From positions 1 to 64,000 of the forward strand of contig CBDDHW010000006.1 of NCBI GenBank assembly GCA_965228575.1: DNA of 64,000 bases, in the 5' to 3' direction. This stretch comes from UBA11612 sp965228575. GTDB taxonomy: Bacteria > Pseudomonadota > Alphaproteobacteria > Rhodospirillales > Rhodospirillaceae. This document shows, piece after piece, positions 1-8,312 of the stretch (positions are counted from its first letter, which is position 1; every line of letters starts with the position of its first letter). The translations under genes and the position numbers were made by a program. The notes below the pieces were generated by a model. The model did not search any database. It was given only the letters and a program-made list of their open reading frames with translations, and was not told where the DNA came from.

Positions 1-657
1 GGACCCCAAAATCAACGGTCCCATCAATACGTGCAGACGATTCAAGCATCCTTCTGCCAAAAACTTTGAAACGGTGTGTGCGCCGCCTTCAATAAGCAAA
101 CGCGACAGCCCCAAATCCGTAAGAGCGGCGATGATCGCCTGGGGACTCAATCCTTCAGACGTGGGCGTCATCTGTACACATTCAACCCCAGTTGGCCGAG
201 AGTAGGCGCCTGACTGAATGACAATGCGGCGAACGCCGTCGTCGCTAAAACACTGTGCGGTGTCCGGAACCTTGTTATCTGGGTCAATAACAATACGCGC
301 GGGATTCTCGCCTTCCGTATGACGAACGGTGAGGAGCGGATCATCGGCTAAGACCGTTCCGGCGCCCACTACGACACCATCGACGAGGGCGCGCAGCCGG
401 TGAAGATGAACGCGCGCGGCAAGTCCATTGATGTAGTGGGACTTGCCATTGACCGTCGCGATTCGCCCATCTAGTGATTGACCAATCTGGCCAACTAAAT
501 AAGAGCGATTTTCTTCTAGGTTTTGGATAATCGGACCATATATAGGCCAAAGCACGCTTTCTTCGCCCAAAGCTGAATTGTGGCGATGGAATGCAGATAG
601 CACTGCAGACCATTGCGAAGCCCCTGGTTCCCAGTCCACAATATCGGTCAGATTCAT
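1..657 (-). CDS. RibD C-terminal-type reductase, partial (3' end outside window)
   Basis: The reverse strand reads open for 219 codons from ATG at 657 to the window edge, so the C-terminus is missing. From about residue 53 it matches the RibD reductase domain, which reduces the ribosylamino sugar of the diaminopyrimidine intermediate to ribitylamino using NADPH. Visible hallmarks are GQIGQSLDGRIAT, the HLHRLRALVDGVVVGAGTVL stretch, ADDPLLTVR and LLIEGGAHT. The first 50 residues are a separate short region, not the CMP/dCMP deaminase domain of ordinary RibD. It is transcribed divergently from the GTP cyclohydrolase II homologue, with only 26 bases between the starts. The reductase fold is clear; the true substrate is unknown and need not be riboflavin. 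Confidence 0.85.
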   Translation of the reverse strand, partial: MNLTDIVDWEPGASQWSAVLSAFHRHNSALGEESVLWPIYGPIIQNLEENRSYLVGQIGQSLDGRIATVNGKSHYINGLAARVHLHRLRALVDGVVVGAGTVLADDPLLTVRHTEGENPARIVIDPDNKVPDTAQCFSDDGVRRIVIQSGAYSRPTGVECVQMTPTSEGLSPQAIIAALTDLGLSRLLIEGGAHTVSKFLAEGCLNRLHVLMGPLILGS

Positions 658-683
658 GATAACGACTTTTTTGCAGGTAATTC

Positions 684-1820
684 GTGCCAAAGGAAGACGG
701 AAAAATTAACCCCACCCAAGATGTCGCCTCGTGGCTAGGCGATCCGGATCGTTTATCTGTTCAACGGGCAATAGGTGAGCTGCGTGCAGGCCGACCGGTG
801 AAACTGCTAGATCACGCCGGGGATACTTCTATTGTGGCTTCGGCAGAGATGCTAGGTGGAGAGCGTATCGCTGACTGGCATGCGATGAGCGGCGGTTCGG
901 CCGGGCTTATTCTTCCTGCGCCTCGACTTTTGCATCTTGGGTTTGTTGCAAAGGGACCTTCGCGCCTTGAGTTGGGTAACTTAAGGTCTGACGACATAGA
1001 CGCTATGTTGCTATCTGTTGATCCTAATGTACCGGTCGTCCCCTTGCGCCCGGCTGCAGAGGCCGAAGCAATAGCATTAGAATTGGTGAAGCGCGCATAC
1101 TTACTTCCTGCGGCCGTCGTGTTCGCTGCCGATTCGATGGAGAATTCCGATATCGTTTCAGTGACGACTTCGGCGGTCGAAAGTTTCCATGAGCTCGCTG
1201 CGCGCGATCTAACGATCGCCACCCGCACGCGCGTACCTCTCGCAGATACCGCCGATGCAGAATTTGTCGTGTTTCGCGGCGGCGATGGATTACATGATCA
1301 GCTCGCGATCATTGTCGGGCAGCCAACTCCTGAGCGACCTGTACTTACCCGGTTGCATTCGGCCTGTTTAACGGGAGATCTTTTTGGCAGCCTAAAATGT
1401 GATTGTGGTGATCAGCTTCGCTTGGCGATTAGCGAAATTGCAAAAGAAGGTAACGGTGTATTGCTGTACCTTGATCAAGAAGGCCGCGGCATCGGACTCC
1501 TTAACAAGATGCGCGCATATGGATTACAAGAGCTTGGTCACGATACGGTCGATGCGGACGCCGTTTTGGGATACGGCCCTGACGAACGACGTTATGAAGT
1601 TGCTGGCTCGATGCTCGCGTTATTGGGTTTCAAAAAAATAATACTCATGACGAACAACCCGGGAAAGATTACAGCGCTTGAGAGTTTTGGCGTGGATGTG
1701 GTGGGGCATCGCCGCCTGATTGGCTCCGTCAATCCGCACAATCAAAATTATCTTGCAACAAAGGCCGAGCGCGCCGGGCATATGCTTGATGAAATCATTC
1801 GCCGCAGCGGGCGTACCTAA
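684..1820 (+). CDS. GTP cyclohydrolase II homologue with degenerate DHBP-synthase-like N-domain
   Basis: The 378-residue protein starts at GTG 684. The C-terminal half (about 190-375) is GTP cyclohydrolase II: LHSACLTGDLFGSLKCDCGD supplies the zinc cysteines Cys228, Cys239 and Cys241, followed by DQEGRGIGLLNKMRAYGLQ and MTNNPGKI. This enzyme opens GTP to a diaminopyrimidine ribosyl phosphate with loss of formate. Residues 25-185 align in position with the RibB half of RibBA but lack its acidic DxxREDEGDL-type active-site run, so 3,4-dihydroxybutanone phosphate synthase activity is unlikely. It ends tail-to-tail with the creatininase gene. Its neighbours suggest a flavin- or pterin-like side pathway rather than the housekeeping ribBA gene. 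Confidence 0.88.
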   Translation: MPKEDGKINPTQDVASWLGDPDRLSVQRAIGELRAGRPVKLLDHAGDTSIVASAEMLGGERIADWHAMSGGSAGLILPAPRLLHLGFVAKGPSRLELGNLRSDDIDAMLLSVDPNVPVVPLRPAAEAEAIALELVKRAYLLPAAVVFAADSMENSDIVSVTTSAVESFHELAARDLTIATRTRVPLADTADAEFVVFRGGDGLHDQLAIIVGQPTPERPVLTRLHSACLTGDLFGSLKCDCGDQLRLAISEIAKEGNGVLLYLDQEGRGIGLLNKMRAYGLQELGHDTVDADAVLGYGPDERRYEVAGSMLALLGFKKIILMTNNPGKITALESFGVDVVGHRRLIGSVNPHNQNYLATKAERAGHMLDEIIRRSGRT

Positions 1821-2582
1821 TTAATTGGCTGGGGGCCAATGCGCCTCTGTAAGCTCGACCAAAGTCGCGCAAAGTTTATTTGCCGCGTGATCAACGAGCT
1901 GCTTGCCGATGTCCGCGGTCGCCAGATCAGGCCGACCAAGCCAGCCCCCAGGCGCCAAATCATCGATCTTCCAACCCCAACCTATTGGCCCTTTCGGAAA
2001 GAGACTGGGCGCCGGCGCCGCGGGTAAATTCGGCGCGCAAGACTCCCGATGAACCAATTCGGGGGCAACGTGAAGCAGAATCGAGGTTTCCGCCCATCCG
2101 CCATGCACATCTTCTTCAATTGGCGCCGGCGGCGTTAGGGATTCGGGAAGACCAAAGTCCATCCAATGGGCGTTAGCCCCTAACATGCCAAACTGATCCC
2201 GCAATTTCAAAACAGCGATGTCTCCCGCTGCAACATTCCCTCCGTGAGCGTTAAACAAAAGCACGCGTTTTACCCCTCGGCGCTCCAAGCCTTTGCCAAT
2301 ACTGCAAATTTGAGAAATAAACTGTTCGGGCTCTACTGAAAGGGTCCCCAACCGATCCGCGTGTTCGGTCGACGCTCCTAACCATAATAAAGGCAGCACA
2401 TATATAGGCCGACTCTCTGGTACCAAATCTGAAGCACGCGCAACGATTGCATCTGCAATAATACCATCGGTCGCCAACGGTAAATGTGACCCATGGGTTT
2501 CCATCGCCGCAAGGGGCAGTAGCGCTACGCTGTTTGCGGCGACCACACTTTTTTGCGTGAGATGACCATAGGAATTAAACAT
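1821..2582 (-). CDS. creatininase-family amidohydrolase
   Basis: The 253-residue protein has the metal-ligand pattern of the creatininase superfamily: METHGSHLPLATD (Glu28, His30, Asp39), STEHADRLGT, NAHGGN (His113) and EEDVHGGWAETS (Glu165). Members hydrolyse C-N bonds in cyclic or formamide substrates; they include creatininase, the mycofactocin peptidase MftE and the archaeal FAPy deformylase ArfB of riboflavin synthesis. Beside a GTP cyclohydrolase II homologue and a RibD-type reductase, an ArfB-like reaction on a formamidopyrimidine is an attractive inference, not shown by the sequence. It is the last gene of a three-gene reverse-strand operon, 11 bases after the phosphoglycerol transferase-like gene. 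Confidence 0.82.
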   Translation of the reverse strand: MFNSYGHLTQKSVVAANSVALLPLAAMETHGSHLPLATDGIIADAIVARASDLVPESRPIYVLPLLWLGASTEHADRLGTLSVEPEQFISQICSIGKGLERRGVKRVLLFNAHGGNVAAGDIAVLKLRDQFGMLGANAHWMDFGLPESLTPPAPIEEDVHGGWAETSILLHVAPELVHRESCAPNLPAAPAPSLFPKGPIGWGWKIDDLAPGGWLGRPDLATADIGKQLVDHAANKLCATLVELTEAHWPPAN

Positions 2583-2593
2583 CTGATTTCTCG

Positions 2594-4219
2594 CTAGGGA
2601 ATAAGCGGAACCGTAGACCGCGAAACATCAGGAGTAAACGATTCCAATAGTTGGCGACGAACGACATCCATACGCCAATTGGGGCTTTGTTCATCTGGCA
2701 CCATACCGTGCGTCCAACTCCAATCCTCGATTTTCTCAAGAAGCGTCGGATTCGTCGCAATAATGTGGACTGGAACGTCATATGAGGCACCGTCTCCACT
2801 GATTATTGGGATCGGCTGATGGTCCCCCACAATTATGAGCAAGGTATTGTCATTAACCAGCTCACCGACAAAAGATTGAAGGGTTTGCAACTCATAAATC
2901 ATCGCATTGACGTAGTGCGAACGCATAAGCGTTGCGTCTGTCCAATTAATCCGGCCGCGCGGATGCCGCTCTTCAAAGAACACCTCGCCGTTCTTTATAT
3001 CGCCCCATGGCACGACCTTGGGTAAAGGCGTCCACGGTAAATGACTTGAGATAAGCGCGATCTCAGCCATTACCGGCGACCTTTCCGCTGCCGCGAGCTC
3101 ACGCGCATGAAACGCTGACAACGTATATTGATCAGGCATGGTCATATAATCGAAGCGAGGACCTCTGTAGTCTAAGTCAGCCGCCGCATAAATTTTGTCG
3201 TATCCGAAAAAATTTCCCTCCGGCCAACCGCCTGTAATTTGTGGCATCAAACCGACTGTCCGCCACCCTCCGCGGGAAAAGTCATGCATAAGCGTATCGC
3301 GTTCGCTGACGAAGAGACTCTCATAACGGCGCTGGTTATCAACCCACAATCCTGTGACGAACGTACCGTGGGCTAACCAACTTTGCCCGCCAAACGTAGG
3401 CGACGTCATCCACGCGCTTCGAGCAGCGTATCCCTTTTCCCGAACCGTATTTTCGAACGCTTCGAGCACAGGACGTACAGATTGCGCAATGGTTGCGTCA
3501 TCTAGAACTGCGCGTCCGTAGGCTTCGACAAAAATTATAAGAACATCAGCTTCATTTAAGTCGGCAAAAATTTTGTTCGTTGGGATATCGCCAAACCCTT
3601 CGACCTCCAGCTCCTCTCGAAATGCAGCGTCGTACTTTAGTCCTTCAACAACGGAGAACGCGCGTTCGTGGGTGAACCGCGCTGTATCCCAGCTAGTGAT
3701 GTACCACCAAGATTCACCGATTTTCACATCGGCCAAGGGAATTGCCGCAATCAGAGCTGCACCTGTGGTTAGTCCCGTTGCTTTTACCGCGAGAGGGGAA
3801 TGCTCTTTTGTTAGAGCGCCGACGGAATGCCAAAGTAAAAATACTGCGGCGAGAATGACACACACGCCCGCAAGCGCCGCACCGATAGCTACAGTTGCAC
3901 CCTGTCCGGCAGCGATGGTTTGCAATGCAATAGGGATGAGCCCTGGATCCACTAAAATGTTAAACGGTCTCGAATACCCTTCAAACGTAACTAAACTTGC
4001 CATTTTCAAAACCAAGATGGTCGCGAGCACCGCGACGACTCCTACCCGCACTTTCTTCGCGTACCGCATCGGGATCAGGACCATCGCCAACACTAACAAC
4101 GGAAGTTCGATGGGCAGCCGCATAAAGGTGTAGGACACCAAATTGCCCGGCCAGTCTGGCAAAACGAAAACGAAATACAAAAACGCAACAGCCGCTAGAA
4201 ACTTAAACCATTTCGTCAT
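2594..4219 (-). CDS. LTA synthase/sulfatase-family membrane phosphotransferase
   Basis: The 541-residue inner-membrane enzyme has roughly four to five hydrophobic segments in residues 5-165, followed by an extracytoplasmic alkaline-phosphatase-fold domain. Motifs of the LtaS/OpgB/sulfatase family are visible: DVLIIFVEAYGR (Glu232, metal ligand), SPTFGGQSW around 273-281 (candidate Thr/Ser nucleophile) and IIVGDHQP (Asp466, His467). Relatives transfer phosphoglycerol or phosphoethanolamine from phospholipids to glycans or lipids; a true sulfatase is less likely because no Cys/Ser-x-Pro-x-Arg formylglycine motif is seen. Its start overlaps the CDP-alcohol phosphatidyltransferase stop by four bases, so the two are translationally coupled and probably act on the same lipid head group. 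Confidence 0.8.
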   Translation of the reverse strand: MTKWFKFLAAVAFLYFVFVLPDWPGNLVSYTFMRLPIELPLLVLAMVLIPMRYAKKVRVGVVAVLATILVLKMASLVTFEGYSRPFNILVDPGLIPIALQTIAAGQGATVAIGAALAGVCVILAAVFLLWHSVGALTKEHSPLAVKATGLTTGAALIAAIPLADVKIGESWWYITSWDTARFTHERAFSVVEGLKYDAAFREELEVEGFGDIPTNKIFADLNEADVLIIFVEAYGRAVLDDATIAQSVRPVLEAFENTVREKGYAARSAWMTSPTFGGQSWLAHGTFVTGLWVDNQRRYESLFVSERDTLMHDFSRGGWRTVGLMPQITGGWPEGNFFGYDKIYAAADLDYRGPRFDYMTMPDQYTLSAFHARELAAAERSPVMAEIALISSHLPWTPLPKVVPWGDIKNGEVFFEERHPRGRINWTDATLMRSHYVNAMIYELQTLQSFVGELVNDNTLLIIVGDHQPIPIISGDGASYDVPVHIIATNPTLLEKIEDWSWTHGMVPDEQSPNWRMDVVRRQLLESFTPDVSRSTVPLIP

Positions 4220-4977
4220 TGCGAACTCCGGCGCGCCCTAAAGAGCCAAATAATATCAACCGCAAAAGAATATAGGAGCAATGCGAGAGCAACCCCAGCG
4301 GCCGCGGTACTTAATGGCGGGACGATAATGGGGGCCAATATCGCAGCGACAACTCCGCCCTGAGTCGCAGCCACAATCTTTCGGCGTCGTGATGGAGGAA
4401 GCTCTTTCGCGAGCACAGGCCAAAAAACGGCGGCGCCCGCAAACACATACCGTAGCAGGCCACTGATAAGTATCCACCAGCCCGCCTTCGCCAAAACAAA
4501 AGCTGCAATCGACAAAATCAATATCTGGAGCGCATCAACCTCCATGTCGAATCGGGCGCCAAAGGCGGACATCAATCCTTGTCCGCGCGCGACATATCCA
4601 TCAAGTCCATCAAGAATTAGACTTCCAACAGCGCTCGCAAAGAAGACCCAAGCCAGCTTAGCATCAATTATCGCCGGAGAAATTACAGCTTCGGCCGTAA
4701 AGCCTGCTAAGAGGCCGCCAATGGCCAGCCGGCATAATGTGATGAGATTTGCAGTCCCAAACTGCTTATAGGGGTGGAAACGCAATACGCGAGACAAAAT
4801 AATCGCGCTGGCCGGTAGGTATATTGCCACTACCGTCAGGGTGAACACGTTTCCGAATGGCGTGACCGCTGGCACATAAAGGGCAAGCGCCGTAAGAGCC
4901 ACAGCCACGCCGGCTACGCTCATAATCGTCGACCGCAGGAGATCGTGCGATCCCTTGACTTGCGCTGATGGGTTCAT
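4216..4977 (-). CDS. CDP-alcohol phosphatidyltransferase family protein
   Basis: The 253-residue protein has about six to seven membrane segments and carries the complete CDP-alcohol phosphotransferase signature DGxxAR-x8-G-x3-D-x3-D at residues 123-148, with all four Asp present. Family members condense CDP-diacylglycerol or CDP-alcohol with an alcohol acceptor such as glycerol phosphate, inositol phosphate or serine. The two N-terminal helices before the catalytic core are longer than in PgsA, so this is not the housekeeping phosphatidylglycerophosphate synthase. It is the first gene of the three-gene reverse operon and is divergent from msrA. The acceptor is unknown. Confidence 0.85.
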   Translation of the reverse strand: MNPSAQVKGSHDLLRSTIMSVAGVAVALTALALYVPAVTPFGNVFTLTVVAIYLPASAIILSRVLRFHPYKQFGTANLITLCRLAIGGLLAGFTAEAVISPAIIDAKLAWVFFASAVGSLILDGLDGYVARGQGLMSAFGARFDMEVDALQILILSIAAFVLAKAGWWILISGLLRYVFAGAAVFWPVLAKELPPSRRRKIVAATQGGVVAAILAPIIVPPLSTAAAGVALALLLYSFAVDIIWLFRARRSSQ

Positions 4978-5070
4978 AATCCAATATATCCCTGATGACG
5001 CACTGCCTTACCATGGGACAATAATCGGGTAAAATTGTGAACGCTGCCGCCACGGCACTAGGAGCCCACA

Positions 5071-5715
5071 ATGTTTATAAAAAAAACAAGTATGCCGACC
5101 GCTGAAAACGCGCTGCCCGGCCGAGCAGAATCCATATCCGCACCGAAGGCACATTTTGTGAATAGCAACCGCATGGCGCCACCTTTTCCCGAGGGTATGG
5201 AAATTGCAATGTTTGGCCTTGGATGTTTTTGGGGCGCAGAAAAGCTTTTTTGGACTATTCCTGGCGTGTATTCAACGCAGGTTGGTTATGCGGGCGGATA
5301 CACGCCCAACCCAACGTACAGAGAAGTTTGTTCAGGTATGACCGGACACAACGAAGTCGTTCGCATTGTCTTTAACCCAAATGATGTCGCGTTCGAAACG
5401 CTCCTTAAAATCTTTTGGGAAGGGCACGACCCAACCCAAGGGATGCGACAAGGCAACGATGTCGGCACCCAATATCGTTCGGGCATATATGTGTACAACG
5501 ACACTCAACGAGCGTCAGCCGAGGCATCGAAGTTAGTGTACGAGAAAGCGTTAGGTCGAAAAGGCTATAGCGGCATCACGACTGAAATTGTCGAGGCGCC
5601 AGAGTTCTATTACGCCGAGGACTATCACCAGCAATACCTGGCTAAGAATCCGGGTGGATATTGCGGTTTGGGCGGAACAAGCGTGTCGTGCCCTGCGCTT
5701 ACGGCGGAAAACTAA
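5071..5715 (+). CDS. msrA: peptide-methionine (S)-S-oxide reductase
   Basis: MsrA reduces the S-epimer of methionine sulfoxide in proteins, with electrons from thioredoxin. The 214-residue protein has the catalytic motif GLGCFWGAE (Cys52), the GYAGG segment, and EVVRIVF and DVGTQYRSGIY of the family. A likely resolving Cys lies in GYCGLGGTSVSCP near the end. Residues 1-42 extend before the catalytic core, as in E. coli-type MsrA (about 210 aa). The 93-base region shared with the divergent CDP-alcohol transferase must hold both promoters. Confidence 0.95.
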   Translation: MFIKKTSMPTAENALPGRAESISAPKAHFVNSNRMAPPFPEGMEIAMFGLGCFWGAEKLFWTIPGVYSTQVGYAGGYTPNPTYREVCSGMTGHNEVVRIVFNPNDVAFETLLKIFWEGHDPTQGMRQGNDVGTQYRSGIYVYNDTQRASAEASKLVYEKALGRKGYSGITTEIVEAPEFYYAEDYHQQYLAKNPGGYCGLGGTSVSCPALTAEN

Positions 5716-5737
5716 TGAGACAATAAAGTAGCACTCT

Positions 5738-6826
5738 TTACGCAAACCGTACGGCGTAAACCGGCGGTAGATGCGCAGATAGCAAGGTCCAATCATCGCC
5801 GCCATTGTCAGACGCCCAAACCGACCCGGTTGACGACCCCATCGCGAGTCGCTCTCCAGTTTCATCAACAACCAAACCATGACGAAACACGAGATCGAAA
5901 GCATTGTCCTGCGGCAACCCCGAGCTCAACACGTCCCAGGTTTTACCCCCGTCGCGGGTCCGCTGCACAACAACCTTGCCATCGATCGGAAAACGCGCAT
6001 CATCTTTTTCAGCGGGGACAAACCACGCGGTGTCTGCATCGTTTGGGTGAACAGCAACGGCAAATCCAAAAACCGAGACCGGCGCATTGGTTATTTCGTA
6101 CCAAGATTTCAGATTATCGGTTGAGCGAAAAATTCCGTTGTGATGCTGCACCCAGTAGATATCCGGCGAAGTCGGACTTTGCACCATCATGTGCACATCT
6201 TGAGTCACTGGATCTTCTTTCTGATCAGGCGGTGTATAATCACTGCGCATGCCGTGAGCCGCAACCGACCAAGTTTTGCCGCCATCTTCTGTTAGAGAAA
6301 CACCACCACAAGACACAGCGACCGCGATTCGGTCGGTGTTTCGCGGATCAACGCGAATCGCATGCATTGCCGTATCCACGGTCCCACCGCCAAACCACCG
6401 CTCGCGCTCAGGCATCGACCACAGGGGATCATTCAAACTCCATGTTTCTCCAAGGTCGGGTGAATAAAAAAGGCCCGCTGGCGCGGCGCCGCACCAAATC
6501 GCCTTCGGATCTTGAGGATCTGCCCATTCAAGAGCCCAAATTTGAGAGACAGCAGGCGCGTTATCATCTTTTTCTCCGCCTTCGACCTTAGGAAATTGCG
6601 GGGGCGTTAATTCGGTCCAGGTTTGCCCGCCGTCCGTTGAGCGGTGCAGTTTCACGCCAAAATGTCCTAAATTTAGAGCGGCAAAAACTGTTTTCCCGTC
6701 TGGCGACGTCAGCATCATTGTGACCGGATCACCAAGAAACGCTGTCGACGCGTGATGCCATTCGCTGCCATTTCTCTCGTAAAAAAACAGACCCTTGCGG
6801 GTCGCGATCTGAAGATGCGATGCCAT
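5738..6826 (-). CDS. BNR/WD40-type beta-propeller protein
   Basis: The 362-residue protein consists of repeated Asp-box (BNR) units of the form S-x-D-G-G-x-T-W, for example STDGGQTWTEL, TEDGGKTWSVA, TRDGGKTWDVL and SDNGGDDWTLL. This indicates a sialidase/VPS10-like beta-propeller. No signal peptide is apparent, so it is probably cytosolic. It lacks the Arg triad context of true sialidases, so hydrolase activity should not be assumed. It lies 15 bases downstream of a MoaD/ThiS-like gene on the same strand, so the two are probably co-expressed. The conserved pairing of a propeller with a small sulfur-carrier-like protein has no known function that I can state. Confidence 0.75.
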   Translation of the reverse strand: MASHLQIATRKGLFFYERNGSEWHHASTAFLGDPVTMMLTSPDGKTVFAALNLGHFGVKLHRSTDGGQTWTELTPPQFPKVEGGEKDDNAPAVSQIWALEWADPQDPKAIWCGAAPAGLFYSPDLGETWSLNDPLWSMPERERWFGGGTVDTAMHAIRVDPRNTDRIAVAVSCGGVSLTEDGGKTWSVAAHGMRSDYTPPDQKEDPVTQDVHMMVQSPTSPDIYWVQHHNGIFRSTDNLKSWYEITNAPVSVFGFAVAVHPNDADTAWFVPAEKDDARFPIDGKVVVQRTRDGGKTWDVLSSGLPQDNAFDLVFRHGLVVDETGERLAMGSSTGSVWASDNGGDDWTLLSAHLPPVYAVRFA

Positions 6827-6841
6827 TGTATTGTCCTTCCG

Positions 6842-7108
6842 TCAGCCGCCTGAGAGTGCCTGCAAAACGTAAAGTTCGCTATCCGGTTTAAGAGGGTGAT
6901 CTAAAATATCGCGGCGAACATGAACACCATCAACGAAAACAGCGATATGAGTTCGAATACGGTCTTGGTCATCCAAGATATAGCCCTTAACTGCTGGATG
7001 CTGGTCAAACACATCGGCAAGAGCCGTCGCGACCGTTTCCCCGGTTGCGCTTATGGGGCCGGCAGGTGCAACGGCTTTTAGGTGCGATGTAAAATGAACT
7101 TGAACCAC
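6842..7108 (-). CDS. MoaD/ThiS family protein
   Basis: The 88-residue protein has the beta-grasp pattern and ends in a free Gly-Gly (ALSGG), the tail that is adenylated and thiocarboxylated in MoaD, ThiS and related sulfur carriers. Visible features are an N-terminal beta hairpin, TVATALADVFDQHP, an AVFVDGVHV strand and a DSELYVLQALSGG C-terminus. No MoaE, MoeB, ThiF or ThiG lies nearby, so molybdopterin or thiazole synthesis is not supported by context. It forms a two-gene operon with the BNR propeller gene. Confidence 0.8.
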   Translation of the reverse strand: MVQVHFTSHLKAVAPAGPISATGETVATALADVFDQHPAVKGYILDDQDRIRTHIAVFVDGVHVRRDILDHPLKPDSELYVLQALSGG

Positions 7109-7262
7109 GTCAGGCCCTCCCCTCCTTCTCAGGCCATTGCAGCAATGGTGCTAGAGCAGACGCGTCAGCGCAAGACGGTTTATTGGACGTTCGGCGGCCA
7201 GCCACTTAGGATGCTGGACGATATCGAGCTTTTCATCGCGAGTTCAAATATGCACACACGAA

Positions 7263-8312
7263 ATGGCCGTTAGTAGCGAGCAGATCCGAGCCGCATTCTC
7301 CAGAGGCGTATATTTCCACGCCGTAGGAGGGCCGCTTACCCATAATACAGGATGTCTGATAGAAGGGGCGCTGGACCTCGGGCTTTCGGTGAAAATAAGT
7401 GCGCCGAAGATCACCTCACGCCCGGCGTCTATGCCTCTCAAAGGAATAGATCTAACCGCATTTGTGTCTCCGCCTTACGCAAATTTTTCCGGATACATCC
7501 TCGATATCTCTCATACAAACACGTTCGCGCCTTTTGAGGGTGCCCAGGATGGCAAGATTGCGTACCTCAACCAGAGTGATATTGGAATATTCTGCCAGGT
7601 ACCTAAGGACTACTTGTTGTTCGCTGCGCACGACAACCGCCTTGCGCACAAAGGCGGCATCAGACGACCAATTGCATTCGGTCCAAGTAAAGGGTTGATT
7701 TCTTCAACAGCTTCCCGACCAGATTTCTCACGTCGAAAGCATGTGGCGCTACGCAATTTCCGCGCCACCCTCAGCCAAAGCATTCGTGCGTTACTTGATC
7801 TCAGTTTCATTCCTGCGCTGGAACGTCACATCTCCGTTGATCGAACCGACTACCCGCCAAAGCCCTACATGGATGCGATGCTTGGATCCAAAATTTGCCT
7901 CGCCTATGGCGGTGATTTTTACACGCCTATTACCCCAAACCCTTGGTTCAAGAAGAACGATCCACCGTTAGCCAATATGCACAACTTTGAAAGAATTGAT
8001 GCGCCGGCTTTTATTCAAAGGTGGGATAGTTTTCGGCTTTGGGAATCTTTTGTGGCTGGGTGTCTGACCGTACATCTTGATTTTGAGAAGTATGGCTTTG
8101 CGCTGCCTATCATGCCCAAAGCTTGGGAACACTATGCACCGATTGACTTAAACAATTTAGAACGGTCTGTTACAGAGATTTTTGATCGAGAGAGCCAATG
8201 GCACGAGATTGCTGAAAAGGGGCGTGAGTGGGCGATCACGCACTATTCACCCGAAGCAACCGCATCGCGGGTTTTCTCAGAGATAATAGAGCATGCGGAA
8301 AAAACTCCATGA
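7263..8312 (+). CDS. glycosyltransferase-like protein (GT-B C-domain type)
   Basis: The 349-residue soluble protein has no signal peptide. The C-terminal region (about 255-345) resembles GT-B glycosyltransferases that read WDSFRLWESFVAGCLTVHL followed by a final helix with GREWAITHYSPEA, where a sugar nucleotide would bind. The N-terminal half, starting FHAVGGPLTHNTG, is less typical. The family was judged by pattern only; a CgeB- or exostosin-like relative is possible. Its stop overlaps the start of the FkbM methyltransferase gene by four bases (ATGA), pointing to a common role in modifying a glycan. The start is uncertain: no convincing Shine-Dalgarno precedes ATG 7263. Confidence 0.55.
   Translation: MAVSSEQIRAAFSRGVYFHAVGGPLTHNTGCLIEGALDLGLSVKISAPKITSRPASMPLKGIDLTAFVSPPYANFSGYILDISHTNTFAPFEGAQDGKIAYLNQSDIGIFCQVPKDYLLFAAHDNRLAHKGGIRRPIAFGPSKGLISSTASRPDFSRRKHVALRNFRATLSQSIRALLDLSFIPALERHISVDRTDYPPKPYMDAMLGSKICLAYGGDFYTPITPNPWFKKNDPPLANMHNFERIDAPAFIQRWDSFRLWESFVAGCLTVHLDFEKYGFALPIMPKAWEHYAPIDLNNLERSVTEIFDRESQWHEIAEKGREWAITHYSPEATASRVFSEIIEHAEKTP

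Noticed and set aside
1821..2582. Creatininase-family protein as MftE of mycofactocin biosynthesis
   Set aside because: No mftA precursor, mftC radical-SAM or other mft gene is nearby.
5830..6591. 253-codon frame on the plus strand
   Set aside because: It is antisense to the BNR propeller gene and has biased, low-complexity composition with no recognisable motif.
5738..6826. Sialidase
   Set aside because: Asp-boxes alone indicate a propeller; there is no signal peptide, FRIP motif or arginine triad.
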